Of a stretch of DNA of 64,000 nucleotides, positions 55,589 to 64,000 are shown one piece after another. The stretch's first letter is position 1; each line of letters starts with the position of its first letter. The position numbers and the translations under genes are program-made. Source of the stretch: Ursus arctos. Its lineage: Eukaryota > Chordata > Mammalia > Carnivora > Ursidae. The notes below the pieces were generated by a model. The model did not search any database. It was given only the letters and a program-made list of their open reading frames with translations, and was not told the origin of the DNA. The stretch spans positions 5,004,001 through 5,068,000 of the forward strand of contig NW_026622874.1 in NCBI RefSeq assembly GCF_023065955.2, written 5' to 3'.

Positions 55589-55709
55589 AAGAATCAAGCT
55601 AAAAGAGCCACATATTGGAGAAATGATAGTTTCCCCATTACTGAATTAAAACTCACAAGTGACATGTTGCCTGGTAACAGTGAAGAAATTTTCACTAATC
55701 CAGCCACTT

Positions 55710-55905
55710 CAGTATTTCTCAAGAGGGGTCCTCCTACCACCGGTGTATCACAATTACCCAGGCAGCTTGTTGAAAATACGTATTGCTACATTACCTTCCA
55801 GGTCTCAGGTAATAAGATCACCAGGAGTGGGACTGAGAAAGTCTTTCAACAAGCTGCCCAGGAGATACTCATGTGCCCTAAAGCTGGAGGTCGATGGTCC
55901 TGGGA
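55710..55905 (+). mobile_element. MER5A-like hAT-Charlie nonautonomous element
   Basis: Starts 'cagtatttctcaagaggggt', then 'cacaattacccaggcagctt', 'gttgaaaatacgtattgcta', 'aacaagctgcccaggagata' and 'tggaggtcgatggtcctggg', in family order. Confidence 0.75.
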
Positions 55906-57160
55906 CAAAGGCCCAAAGGGCTCTTCATGACACTGAATTTGCACCTGCTGCTGCTAGCCTCCCTCATTCCCTACATCACACCAACCGTGCGCATGTCAGC
56001 AATACAAGAGATACCAGCCTCTTAAGAGCAGCATGAATGAACGGATAAATGCATGAATGGGAAAGTTCACAGTATTTCTGAAATAAGACAGGAATTCCAA
56101 TCCCATTGGAGCTGGCACTACGAATCCATTCACAGCTCTCTAAAAATCCCCACAGTGCTCCAAATTTTTCCGTCTATATATCTGACACTCTGGTCTGGGC
56201 TTCTCAAATATTGATCACAGGCAACTGTGAAGAAAGAGGAAAGGCAAGGCTGTGATTCTGGTTTCTCAGAAACGTCACAATGCTGTACTGCATTCTACCC
56301 TGCATAGCAGGCTGGCAGACACCACTACTGTCCCAAATACATCTGCTGGGAAAGTCGTTGCTTAGCAACAGCAATCAATGCTGTTCTTCCTCTTCACCAT
56401 TTTCCTAAAGATTGAGATACTGCTCCAAGGTATTATTTTCAAATACCTTCTGTTTCACTGACCAAACATGTTTGTTAATATTTCCATTATGCAAAAAAAA
56501 AAAAAAAATCAGAAACCAAATCAGCATGAGAATTCAAGAGGAGAGAACAAGAGGTCAGTATAACACAGGGTGCTTTGGGATTTGTTTGATGAAGAAAAAT
56601 TCTTTGACAGCTCATTGACTTTATTTGCTATACCCTTTCATTCTGCCATTTTAGAATTGATTTCTGCTAGCTCATGGGAGATGAAAGCCATTAGCATGAA
56701 TTATCATTCTAAATGCAGATCCGCAAGGTACTACCATAAAACAAAAAAAGCAAAGGATTTTCAGAATCTGGCTTAATACACATCTCACATCTCTGTTAAA
56801 GCTCGGGTCTTGGTTATATTCTTACTAATCACTAGCAACATTTTCTAAAATCCTTCTACTGACAGTACCAATCTTTCAGATGGGCAATGCTTATAATCTA
56901 AATTACTTGCTGCTTCTGATATAATTTACAAGCTAAATTACATACACACAATACTAACACTGGCTTAGGAGGAGCAGGTAAGAATTTTTATTTCAAATAC
57001 ACCAATATGTCCTATGAGTGAATGGATTCTTCATACAAAAAGAAGAATGAGGGCCCGGGAACTTTATGTGATGCTTTCCAATAAAAGGAGTTGATATTTG
57101 TTTAAAGTGTATAATACAGATGTGTTAGTTAGTGGTGGAACCCATTCGGGTGGGTATCAT
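55906..57160. other. Unique sequence
   Basis: Nothing recognised. A16 at about 56493-56508. Confidence 0.4.
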
Positions 57161-57169
57161 GTGGTAATT

Positions 57170-57300
57170 ATTCTCCACGTTATTGAGCACCTACTATGTA
57201 CAAATCTCTACGGGCAGCATAAAGATGAGTCAAATGTGATCCCTGTACAAATCGTGCTAGAAACAGTCACATCAATAGTAATAAAGAAGAATACGGATAT
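57170..57300 (+). mobile_element. L2-type relic
   Basis: 'ctccacgttattgagcacct', 'actatgtacaaatctctacg' and 'gcataaagatgagtcaaatg', then 'gatccctgtacaaatcgtgc', match an L2 3' end in order. Confidence 0.6.
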
Positions 57301-57654
57301 TACCACAGGTATTTGTTTAGTTACAACAAATGTCCCATTAATATGAGTTATATCTGCAACACAGACTAGATGAATAAATCAGAGTCCAAAGCCTTTATTT
57401 TTTATGATAACATTCACTGTTGGTAAGGATGTAGCAAGACAGGAATACCACCATGAACCATAAAAGACCAGCACAGTAAAAGGCCAGTAAAGTAAATCTA
57501 ACTTTCTGAAAAATATTAGCTATATGTATTAAAACTATGTAAAATATGTGTATGTTGAATTTTGACATACTAATTAAATATCTAAGAAACTATTTTAAAT
57601 CAAAGATGCCAACAAAATAGCTTTATTTCAGATACATTTAAAACAGTAACTACT
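57301..57654. other. AT-rich unique sequence
   Basis: Nothing recognised. Confidence 0.4.
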
Positions 57655-58278
57655 TATACACCCAAACAGTAGAATGATTAAGTGAATAATGATATAGTCA
57701 TATGATGGATATTAGTAAAATATTTTTCAAGAGTATTTTTTTAATAATAATATTTTTTATTATATTATCAAGAGTATTTTATAACAGCTAGTGAGTATAA
57801 TACTAAGCGAAATAAGTCGGTCAGAAAAAGACAAATATGTGATTTTACTCGTATGTGGAATTTAAGAAAAAAAACAAGCAAAGGAAAAGAGAGAGAGAGA
57901 AAGAGAGAAAGAGTAGGGGGGGCAGAAGGAGAGGTAGAGAGAGAGAATTTCAAGCAGACTCCGTGTTGAGTAGGGAGCCAGATGCGGGGCTCAATACCAC
58001 GACACATGAGATCATGACCAAGCAGAAACCAAGAGTCGGACGCTCAAGTGACTGAGCCCAACAAACTCCCCCGAGAAACAGACTCTTAATGATAGAGAAC
58101 AAACAGGTATACAGAGGGGAGGGGAGTGGGGGATGGATGAAATAGGTGAAAGATTAAGAGTACACTTATGATGAGCACTAAGCAACGTGTACAAGTGTTA
58201 AATCACTACATTGTACACCTGAAACTAATATAACACTGTACGTTAACTATACTGGAATTAAAATTAAAAACTTAATTT
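57655..58278 (+). mobile_element. L1 3' end with an inserted SINE
   Basis: 57655-57745 resembles the ORF2 3' end of an older L1 ('gatatagtcatatgatggat'). 57778-57883 ('actaagcgaaataagtcggt', 'gattttactcgtatgtggaa') and 58073-58278 ('gggggatggatgaaataggt', 'gtacacctgaaactaatata', 'acactgtacgttaactatac') are a carnivore L1 3' end. The direct word tcaagagtatttt occurs at 57727 and 57768 at the joint. Confidence 0.75.
57884..58072 (-). mobile_element. tRNA-derived SINE inside L1
   Basis: (GA)n tail side, 'ggggctcaataccacgacac' and 'ctgagcccaacaaactcccc' head side. The TTTATT tail is lost. Confidence 0.85.
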
Positions 58279-58354
58279 GTTAATACGTTCATCAGAATCT
58301 TACTTAAACTTCTATTTACAGATTTTTAAATCTCATCTGAGAACTTCAGCTCTT

Positions 58355-58578
58355 GGGGCACCTGCGTGGCTCACTCCGTTAAGGGTTGGACTCTTGATTT
58401 CAGCTCAGGTCATGATCTCAGGGTCCTGGCACTGAGCCCAGCACCCAGCTCCACGCTCAGCGCTCAGCGGAGTGTCTACTTGAGATTCCGTCTCTCCTTC
58501 TCCCTCTGCCCCTCTGCCCTGCTCACAGGCTCTTTCTTTCTCTCTTTCAAATAAATAAATAAATACATATATAAAAAA
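58355..58578 (+). mobile_element. tRNA-derived SINE, older subtype
   Basis: 'ggggcacctgcgtggctcac', 'atgatctcagggtcctggca', a local duplication 'cgctcagcgctcagcg', CT block and (AAAT)n tail. Target agaacttcagctctt (58339-58354) versus agaagttcagtctt (58579-58592). Confidence 0.93.
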
Positions 58579-58759
58579 AGAAGTTCAGTCTTCACTGGTC
58601 TCCTAAGCACTGACAACTTGAGTGATAAAGTATCAATGTTTCACAAGTATTTCTGGATCAACACTTTCACATTTCCATAAATATCTGATAAATTTAGTCA
58701 ATATGTTCACAAAGGACAGTAACAGTAAAAGTGTATAATATAGCCTAAAGAAAATTACC

Positions 58760-58930
58760 TTTTTTTAAAGATTCATTTAGTTATTTGAGACAAAGAGAGA
58801 GCGTGAGTGGGGGGTGGAACAGAGGAAGGTGGAGAGAATCTCCAGCATGACATGCGGGCTGGAACCCACAACCCATAAGATCACAACCTGAGCCAAAACC
58901 AAGACTCAGAGGCTTAACTGACTGAGCCAC
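58760..58930 (-). mobile_element. tRNA-derived SINE, head truncated
   Basis: 'ttttttaaagattcatttag' tail side; ends at 'gactgagccac', missing the last 10-12 bases of the usual head (ccaggcgcccc). Confidence 0.88.
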
Positions 58931-59010
58931 AATTTAACAATTCAACAAATATGCACCAAGCACAGGGCATAAAAGACAGGATACTCTTGGGATACTGGGG
59001 ATACATTTCA
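58931..59010 (+). mobile_element. L2-type relic
   Basis: 'caattcaacaaatatgcacc', 'aagcacagggcataaaagac' and 'ctggggatacatttcagtga' fit an L2 3' end. Confidence 0.5.
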
Positions 59011-59419
59011 GTGACTTGCTTTTCTATGATGACCTCCCAGAAGACACAGGGTCCCCAGGTACAGCATTTCTCTTGTATCAGAACTATACCATCTGAACAC
59101 AAAAGAAGTTTCTAGTAATGTCTGAGGCAGGTGATTATGGTATCTACAACTGTTAGCTGCCCCCGCCCCCATCATCAGAGAGACTAAAGTGCCAGGGATG
59201 CAGAGAAATAAATAAAATTAAGAGAACCCTGTCAACAGAAATTATTATTTCTGTAAATCTTCCTATAAACTTCCCTTTATATATATACACACAATATATT
59301 CTTTCTCTCAGTGACTATGGGTGCTGACAAAAGCACGTTTCTCAGCCTAAGAACTGAGGGGCAGACTTTTCCGTCTTTACATCAGCAGAGAATATGTTAA
59401 CACTTCCTATATCAAAGAA
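59011..59419. other. Unique sequence
   Basis: Nothing recognised. Confidence 0.4.
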
Positions 59420-59550
59420 GGAAACTGTGGTTTTAAATCGTGAAGTAACTTGACCGGGGTCACCCAGCTAATCAGCAAGAAGAGAAAACTCAAGCCAAGG
59501 TCAATTTACCTCTTTAAGTCAGTGCTCCTTCCTTTACACCACATGTGACA
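59420..59550 (+). mobile_element. MIR relic
   Basis: 'gtgaagtaacttgaccgggg', 'tcacccagctaatcagcaag' and 'agtgctccttcctttacacc' match the MIR core and 3' region in order. Confidence 0.75.
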
Positions 59551-60372
59551 TTTGGGTAAATGGATAGGAGAGAGGTATCCATTTCCAAGGAGCAACATGG
59601 CCAAGAAAAGGGAAGCAGAAATGTGCAAGATGTCCAAAGGTCCCACACTCCCCGGTCTGCTAGAACAAGGGCAGTAGGACACATCTGGCCCATCTACTGT
59701 GTTCCCACACCAGGCTAGTGGCCCTGTTCCAGGTCAAGATTAGTCACACCCTAATGCTCCCCTCCCTGGCTCCACCCTCCCTTCCAGCTTGATGATCTCC
59801 CCATGACCCCTGGGACCATCAAAATACTTGTAGTGACCACTGGCTTTGAGTAAAGCCCAGTTTTAATTGGCCAGTGAATCAAGAAAAAAAAAATTTCCTC
59901 TTGTCCTGCTTCTCTTCCTTCAAGAAGTGCCTTTCAGAGACACCCCAGGTTTCCTAGCTTAGAATCTCTTCTGAACTCCTGCTACCAAGAGCGCTGTGAG
60001 CTGCCTCCCATTGAGTGCCCTACTGGCTGATTCTCTTGTAACAACAAAATGCCCCCTCAACACCAGGAGGCAAAAGATACAGTTACTTGGTCATGGTTTA
60101 ACCTTCTAGGTACTGAAGTAAATACATCCTCTCCTTCTCCCCACCCTCCATAATCAACCAGACTTTCTTTTATTCCAAAGAAGTGATGGTATCGTCCTAC
60201 ATGGAACACGGTCTTCACAATGCCAAGTTGTGAATAATGACACTGAAAAAGTCAAGGTAGGAGTCTTCAACTCCAGTCAGAGATTAGATTTCACATCCAC
60301 AGTCACTGATCAGTAGGGAGGCAATTTTTTTGTTGTTGTTAAAGATTTCTTTGGTAAAAGCATGCAAAATGA
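59551..60372. other. Unique sequence
   Basis: Nothing recognised. GC-richer at 59640-59830. Confidence 0.4.
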
Positions 60373-60547
60373 GGGGCATCTGGGTGACATAGTCAGTTAC
60401 ACGGCTAACTCCTGGTTTCGGTTCAGGTCGTGATCAAGCCCCACATAGGGCTCCCAGCTCAGAAGGGAGTCTGCTTGAGATTCTCTCTCCATCTGCCCCT
60501 CTCCCTCTGAAAAAAATAAATAAACCTAAAAAAAAAAAAAAAAAAAA
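60373..60547 (+). mobile_element. tRNA-derived SINE, older, shortened
   Basis: 'ggggcatctgggtgacatag' head, 'gttcaggtcgtgatcaagcc' with a deletion, CT block, and tail 'aaaaataaataaacc' plus A20. Confidence 0.88.
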
Positions 60548-60745
60548 CTTTCCATAGACAGCTACCAGGATATCTAGATATAAAAATCAGAAATAAAACC
60601 CTCTGATTACTGAGGAATGATAGTTAAAAAACACACAAAGAGGGATGGCGAAAAGTAACTTTGCATCTAAACTAGCTCAACCCCCAAACATACATGCCCA
60701 TGTTTATGTTAATGGTATTATAAAACCACATATATGTGTGAGTGT

Positions 60746-60784
<39 letters not shown>

Positions 60785-61778
60785 TCAAAGTCATTTTCTA
60801 CTATGTAGTAAGTTAATATTCATGGATATACCTTATTTTCTTTATTTCTTTTTGTTTTTGTTCTTGTTTTTAGGTTTCTACCTCTCTAAAGAATGCTTCT
60901 GCTGAGCTTTCTATTTTTCATTCATTCAAATTAAAACGCAATGATTCACCAGTTATTACCACAATAGCCATACACACGTGGAAGAGAAGCTGGTGATTAC
61001 CATCTGCACGATTACTGCGGCTAGATAGCATGCCGAGACACAGCGTTTTCAAAGACGGCTTCATTTCCGATGGAGATCAGGACAGCAATAAAACAGTTTC
61101 ACAATCTCTTCACTAAATACATCTTTGTTTGCATGGTCTATGTATATTGTCATGGGGCAGGTGCAGGAAAATATAAAATATAAATATTTAAAATCCTACA
61201 AGAGCTGCTGTGAAGTCAATGACAAAGAAAAATACAAACATGAAGGCTTCATGTGTACAGCTAAATACATAAATAACTACGAAATCACACAAAAAAGCAG
61301 CACAACCCTATTTCTTACTTGGTGCTTATCATGATTCAACAGCAATATATTTTTATTAATCTTGAGCCATCGGAAAAGTATGTCAAGCAATGCTAACTTC
61401 ATCAAATCTTAAGCCCCAAATAAAGTTACCTAAGTAATGAGCAACATCATTAGATTTGCTTTGTATTTAAGAAGAAATCATTATCCAACTGTCTTCACCC
61501 CACAGAGTAACTTGAATCACCCTGAGTCTTCATGCACCCAGGCTGACCAGCTGCTGGACACAACGGGGTTCAGCAGAATTCAGCTGCCCAAAGAAAAGTT
61601 GAAAGACAAATGGGTTTTGTTCCACAAAGCCAAATATCTTTTTTGTAAAAGGCTACCCAGAGGTGGAATCCTGGTTGAGGTCAGTCCACTTATCTGACAA
61701 AACTTAAAATTGCAACTACCTAGATGAAGTCAATGAGCTAACCAGTTTGTATCTTCCACTTGAGAAGTACAACTCTTC
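60548..61778. other. Unique sequence with a CA tract
   Basis: Contains the TG/CA inverted tract at 60732-60776. No repeat family or exon recognised in the rest. Confidence 0.4.
60732..60776. repeat. (TG)n-(CA)n tract, partly self-complementary
   Basis: 'tatatgtgtgagtgtgtaca' is followed by (CA)14. The TG arm is complementary to the CA arm, so the site can fold on itself and also adopt Z-DNA. Confidence 0.9.
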
Positions 61779-61796
61779 AAAAAGGACAGAAAAATA

Positions 61797-61993
61797 AGGG
61801 TGCCTGGGTGGCTCAGTTGGTTTCAGATCAGGTCATTATCTCAGAGATGTAGGATCGAGCTCCGTGTTGGGGTCCCTGCTCATCGTGGAGTCTGCTTGAC
61901 TTTCTCTCTTCCTCTCCCTCTGCCCCTCCCCCACTCATGTTCCCTCTCTGTCTCTCTCTTTCCCAAATAAAATCTTTTTTTAAAAAATAAAAT
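61797..61993 (+). mobile_element. tRNA-derived SINE
   Basis: 'agggtgcctgggtggctcag' head with an A-box-side deletion ('ttggtttcagatcagg'), 'aggatcgagctccgtgttgg', CT block and tail. Target aaaaaggacagaaaaata (61779-61796) versus aaaaaggacataaaaata (61994-62011). Confidence 0.95.
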
Positions 61994-62011
61994 AAAAAGG
62001 ACATAAAAATA

Positions 62012-62336
62012 GTTTTCCAACTAAATTACAGTCCTTTAAATACATACTCAAATACTCAGCAAGTCACAGGGAAAGGGAAGAGAAAGCAAAAAGATGGAGC
62101 AACTCTGGCTACTAGAAAAAACAAAGAGCAGACTTCAGAAAAGGTCAAGCAATAAAGCATATTTCCTTATCTGAGAGTATACTGAACCAAATAACCCAAA
62201 GAGCCCTGCTGAAAAATACATTTTGAAATGTATCATTACATTATTTGTATTCTTATTTTGGGGTAAAAACATAAAAGATATTTAGGGACAGCTGGAGAAT
62301 TGAATACAGATTAGGCATTAGATAAATACTAGAGAA
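62012..62336. other. Unique sequence
   Basis: Nothing recognised. Confidence 0.4.
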
Positions 62337-62352
62337 CTGGTATTCATCTTCT

Positions 62353-62580
62353 TTTTCTTTTAAGATTTTATTTACTAAAAAAAAAAAAAAAAAAAAAGAT
62401 TTTATTTACTTATTTGACAGAGAGATAGAGAGCACAAGCAGGAGGAGCAGCAGGCAGAGGGAAAGGGAGAAGCAGGGTCCCGCTAAGCAGGGAGCCCCCC
62501 ATGGGGCTCGATCCCAGGACGCTGGGTTCATGACCTGAGCCGAAGACAGACGCCCAACCAACTGAGCCACCCAGGCGCCC
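62353..62580 (-). mobile_element. tRNA-derived SINE with a duplicated tail around an A21 run
   Basis: 'ggggctcgatcccaggacgc' and 'gagccacccaggcgcccc' mark the head. The tail word gattttatttact occurs twice, at 62364-62376 and after the A21 run (62377-62397). Perfect 16-bp target duplication ctggtattcatcttct at 62337-62352 and 62581-62596. Confidence 0.95.
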
Positions 62581-62734
62581 CTGGTATTCATCTTCTAAGA
62601 TGTGATATAACATAGTGATTCTAAAGCAGAATGGCCTTATTTTTAGAAGATGCACAGCAAAACATCCAGGGTCAAGCTTCATGATACCTGCAACTGACTT
62701 CCAAATGGTTCAACACACACACACATACACCAAA

Positions 62735-62870
62735 TATGCAAATATGGCAAAATATTAACAATTTATGACTCTAGGTGATAATCTTCCTATCTTACCCTTT
62801 TATCTTTTCTTCATTATTGAAAGTTTTTATAGTAAAGGATGAAGCAAAATTAATGCATATAAGGACCTCC
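62735..62870 (+). mobile_element. Probable L1M 3' tip
   Basis: 'atggcaaaatattaacaatt', 'tatgactctaggtgataatc' and 'attattgaaagtttttatag' resemble an L1M 3' end. Confidence 0.45.
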
Positions 62871-62890
62871 ATTAAAAAAGAGAAAATTGA

Positions 62891-63102
62891 GGGGCGCCTG
62901 GGTGGCACAGCAGTTAAGCGTCTGCCTTCGGCTCAGGGCATGATCCCAGCGTTATGGGATCGAGCCCCACATCAGGCTCCTTCGCTATGAGCCTGCTTCT
63001 TCCTCTCCCACTCCCCCTGCTTGTGTTCCCTCTCTCTCTGGCTGTCTCTATCTCTGTCGAATAAATAAATAAAATCTTTAAAAAAAAGAGAGAGAGAGAG
63101 AG
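62891..63102 (+). mobile_element. Young arctoid-type SINE
   Basis: 'ggggcgcctgggtggcacag', 'gggatcgagccccacatcag', 'cttcctctcccactccccct' and 'ctgtctctatctctgtcgaa', 'taaataaataaaatctttaa', then an (AG)n extension of the tail. Target agagaaaattga at 62879-62890 and 63103-63114. Nearly identical in subtype features to 20852-21022. Confidence 0.96.
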
Positions 63103-63114
63103 AGAGAAAATTGA

Positions 63115-63689
63115 AAAATAAAATAAAATTAATTATTGCGATCATAATAAACAAAAGTATCATTAGATGACTACATTAAACAAAAGCAGCAAACCTGAGA
63201 GGTTAAGTAACCTCTCCAGCTAGCTCTCTCCCTGGAGACGCTTGGCTAAGCCAGGGACCCTGCACTTCCACCTGACAGACGCCTGGGCCACACCCAGAGT
63301 GGGGAATCGAAAACCACACTCCCCAACAGACCTGGGCTCCAGAGGATGACATCCCTCAAATGAATTACAACAAACTCATTCCACATGAGGGACAGAAGGG
63401 AAACTGCCCATCTAGACCTGGGCACTGGATAGAGTGGGATTCATTTCTTTCCAGAGAACTTACAACCATAACATGGCAACTGGCCAAGCTTGCAGCCTAC
63501 ATTAATGTTATCTTTCCGGTCCAAGAAGCCTCAAGCACAGAAATTAACCTTTGAGGAAACTATGGCTGTTAAATCCCTACTTAGCCACTAGAACAAGATA
63601 AAATTTACTCTGGATGAGCACACCTTTAATACAGACTTCAAAGAATTTCAAAAGAGCTTGAGATTAATTAAACACATGCGCGCACGCAC
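63115..63689. other. Mostly unique sequence
   Basis: 63192-63225 ('gagaggttaagtaacctctc') could be a MIR fragment but is also a short palindrome. Nothing else recognised. Confidence 0.4.
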
Positions 63690-64000
63690 GCAAATACAAT
63701 AAGGAAACAAAGACTAACGAGAAAGGATCAATAAAAATGTATCTGAATTAAACTCACAAAGATCTCATAATTTGGACTGTCAGAATTTAAAGTAAGTGTT
63801 TCGTATGTTTAAAGAACTCAGAAATTGAAAACATGAGAAAGGATAAAAAATGCTGTAATGTCTAAGCCAAAAACTTCTGCAACTGAAAAATACAATTATA
63901 ATTAAAATGCTAATTTAAAAATTGGCAACAATCCTTAAATCCTACAGTGTCAAATGTTGGCGAAGATGTGAAATAATGTGAACTCTGATACACAGATGGT
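63690..64000 (+). mobile_element. L1M/HAL1-type relic, cut by the window end
   Basis: 63770-63900 ('gtcagaatttaaagtaagtg', 'agaactcagaaattgaaaac', 'ttctgcaactgaaaaataca') resembles the ORF1 coiled-coil region of L1/HAL1. 63940-64000 ('tcaaatgttggcgaagatgt', 'gtgaactctgatacacagat') resembles the ORF2 3' part, so a large internal deletion joins them. No open frame. Confidence 0.5.

Overview
This is nuclear DNA of a caniform carnivore, most likely an arctoid (bear or giant panda, pinniped, or possibly mustelid). The evidence is 44 recognisable copies or fragments of the tRNA-Lys-derived carnivore SINE. Each has a head close to gggcgcctgggtggctcag, a tRNA-like B box close to gggatcgagcccc, a CT-rich stretch and an AATAAA-rich A tail. 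Two copies (20852-21022 and 62891-63102) are a young subtype with gtggcgcagtcgtt/gtggcacagcagtt and a cttcctctcccactccccctgcttgtgttccctct stretch that I associate with bears and seals. The dog (SINEC_Cf) and cat subtypes are absent.

I found no protein-coding gene that I can support. Every long open frame is either inside a repeat (SINE, L1, minisatellite) or has no recognisable family. The window reads as intergenic or deep intronic sequence. No tRNA, rRNA, snRNA or CRISPR is seen; tRNA-like hits are SINE heads.

Layout. 1-13.6 kb looks GC-richer and SINE-poor. It holds ancient L2/MIR relics, a small CpG-rich patch (1491-1765), a (GT)18 tract, an L1 3' end with a remnant of the ORF2 C-terminus (9311-9901), a G-rich minisatellite with a 157-bp higher-order period (10640-11010), and an old L1 holding both a SINE and a Tigger-like DNA transposon (12115-13548). 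From about 14 kb the sequence is AT-rich and SINE-dense: L1M relics at 15.8-17.6, 21.9-23.1, 28.8-29.4, 38.3-39.4, 43.1-43.6, 52.1-52.8, 57.6-58.3 and 62.7-62.9 kb, two MLT1-like solo LTRs in opposite orientation (26.6 and 44.5 kb), a second Tigger-like element (47322-47784), a hAT-like element with an 8-bp target duplication (49112-49498), and two MER5A-like elements (33.1 and 55.7 kb). The window ends inside an L1/HAL1-type sequence.

Several stretches without recognisable repeats (notably 7190-8520, 18200-20830, 23060-26620, 45775-47080 and 53062-55369) are where regulatory or conserved noncoding sequence would be expected; that is inference until aligned to other mammals. The most informative structures are the nested and stacked insertions, the SINE copies with abnormal heads or tails, the 10-bp tandem array inside an L1, and the minisatellite. 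I did not find convincing evidence of a previously undescribed biological system.
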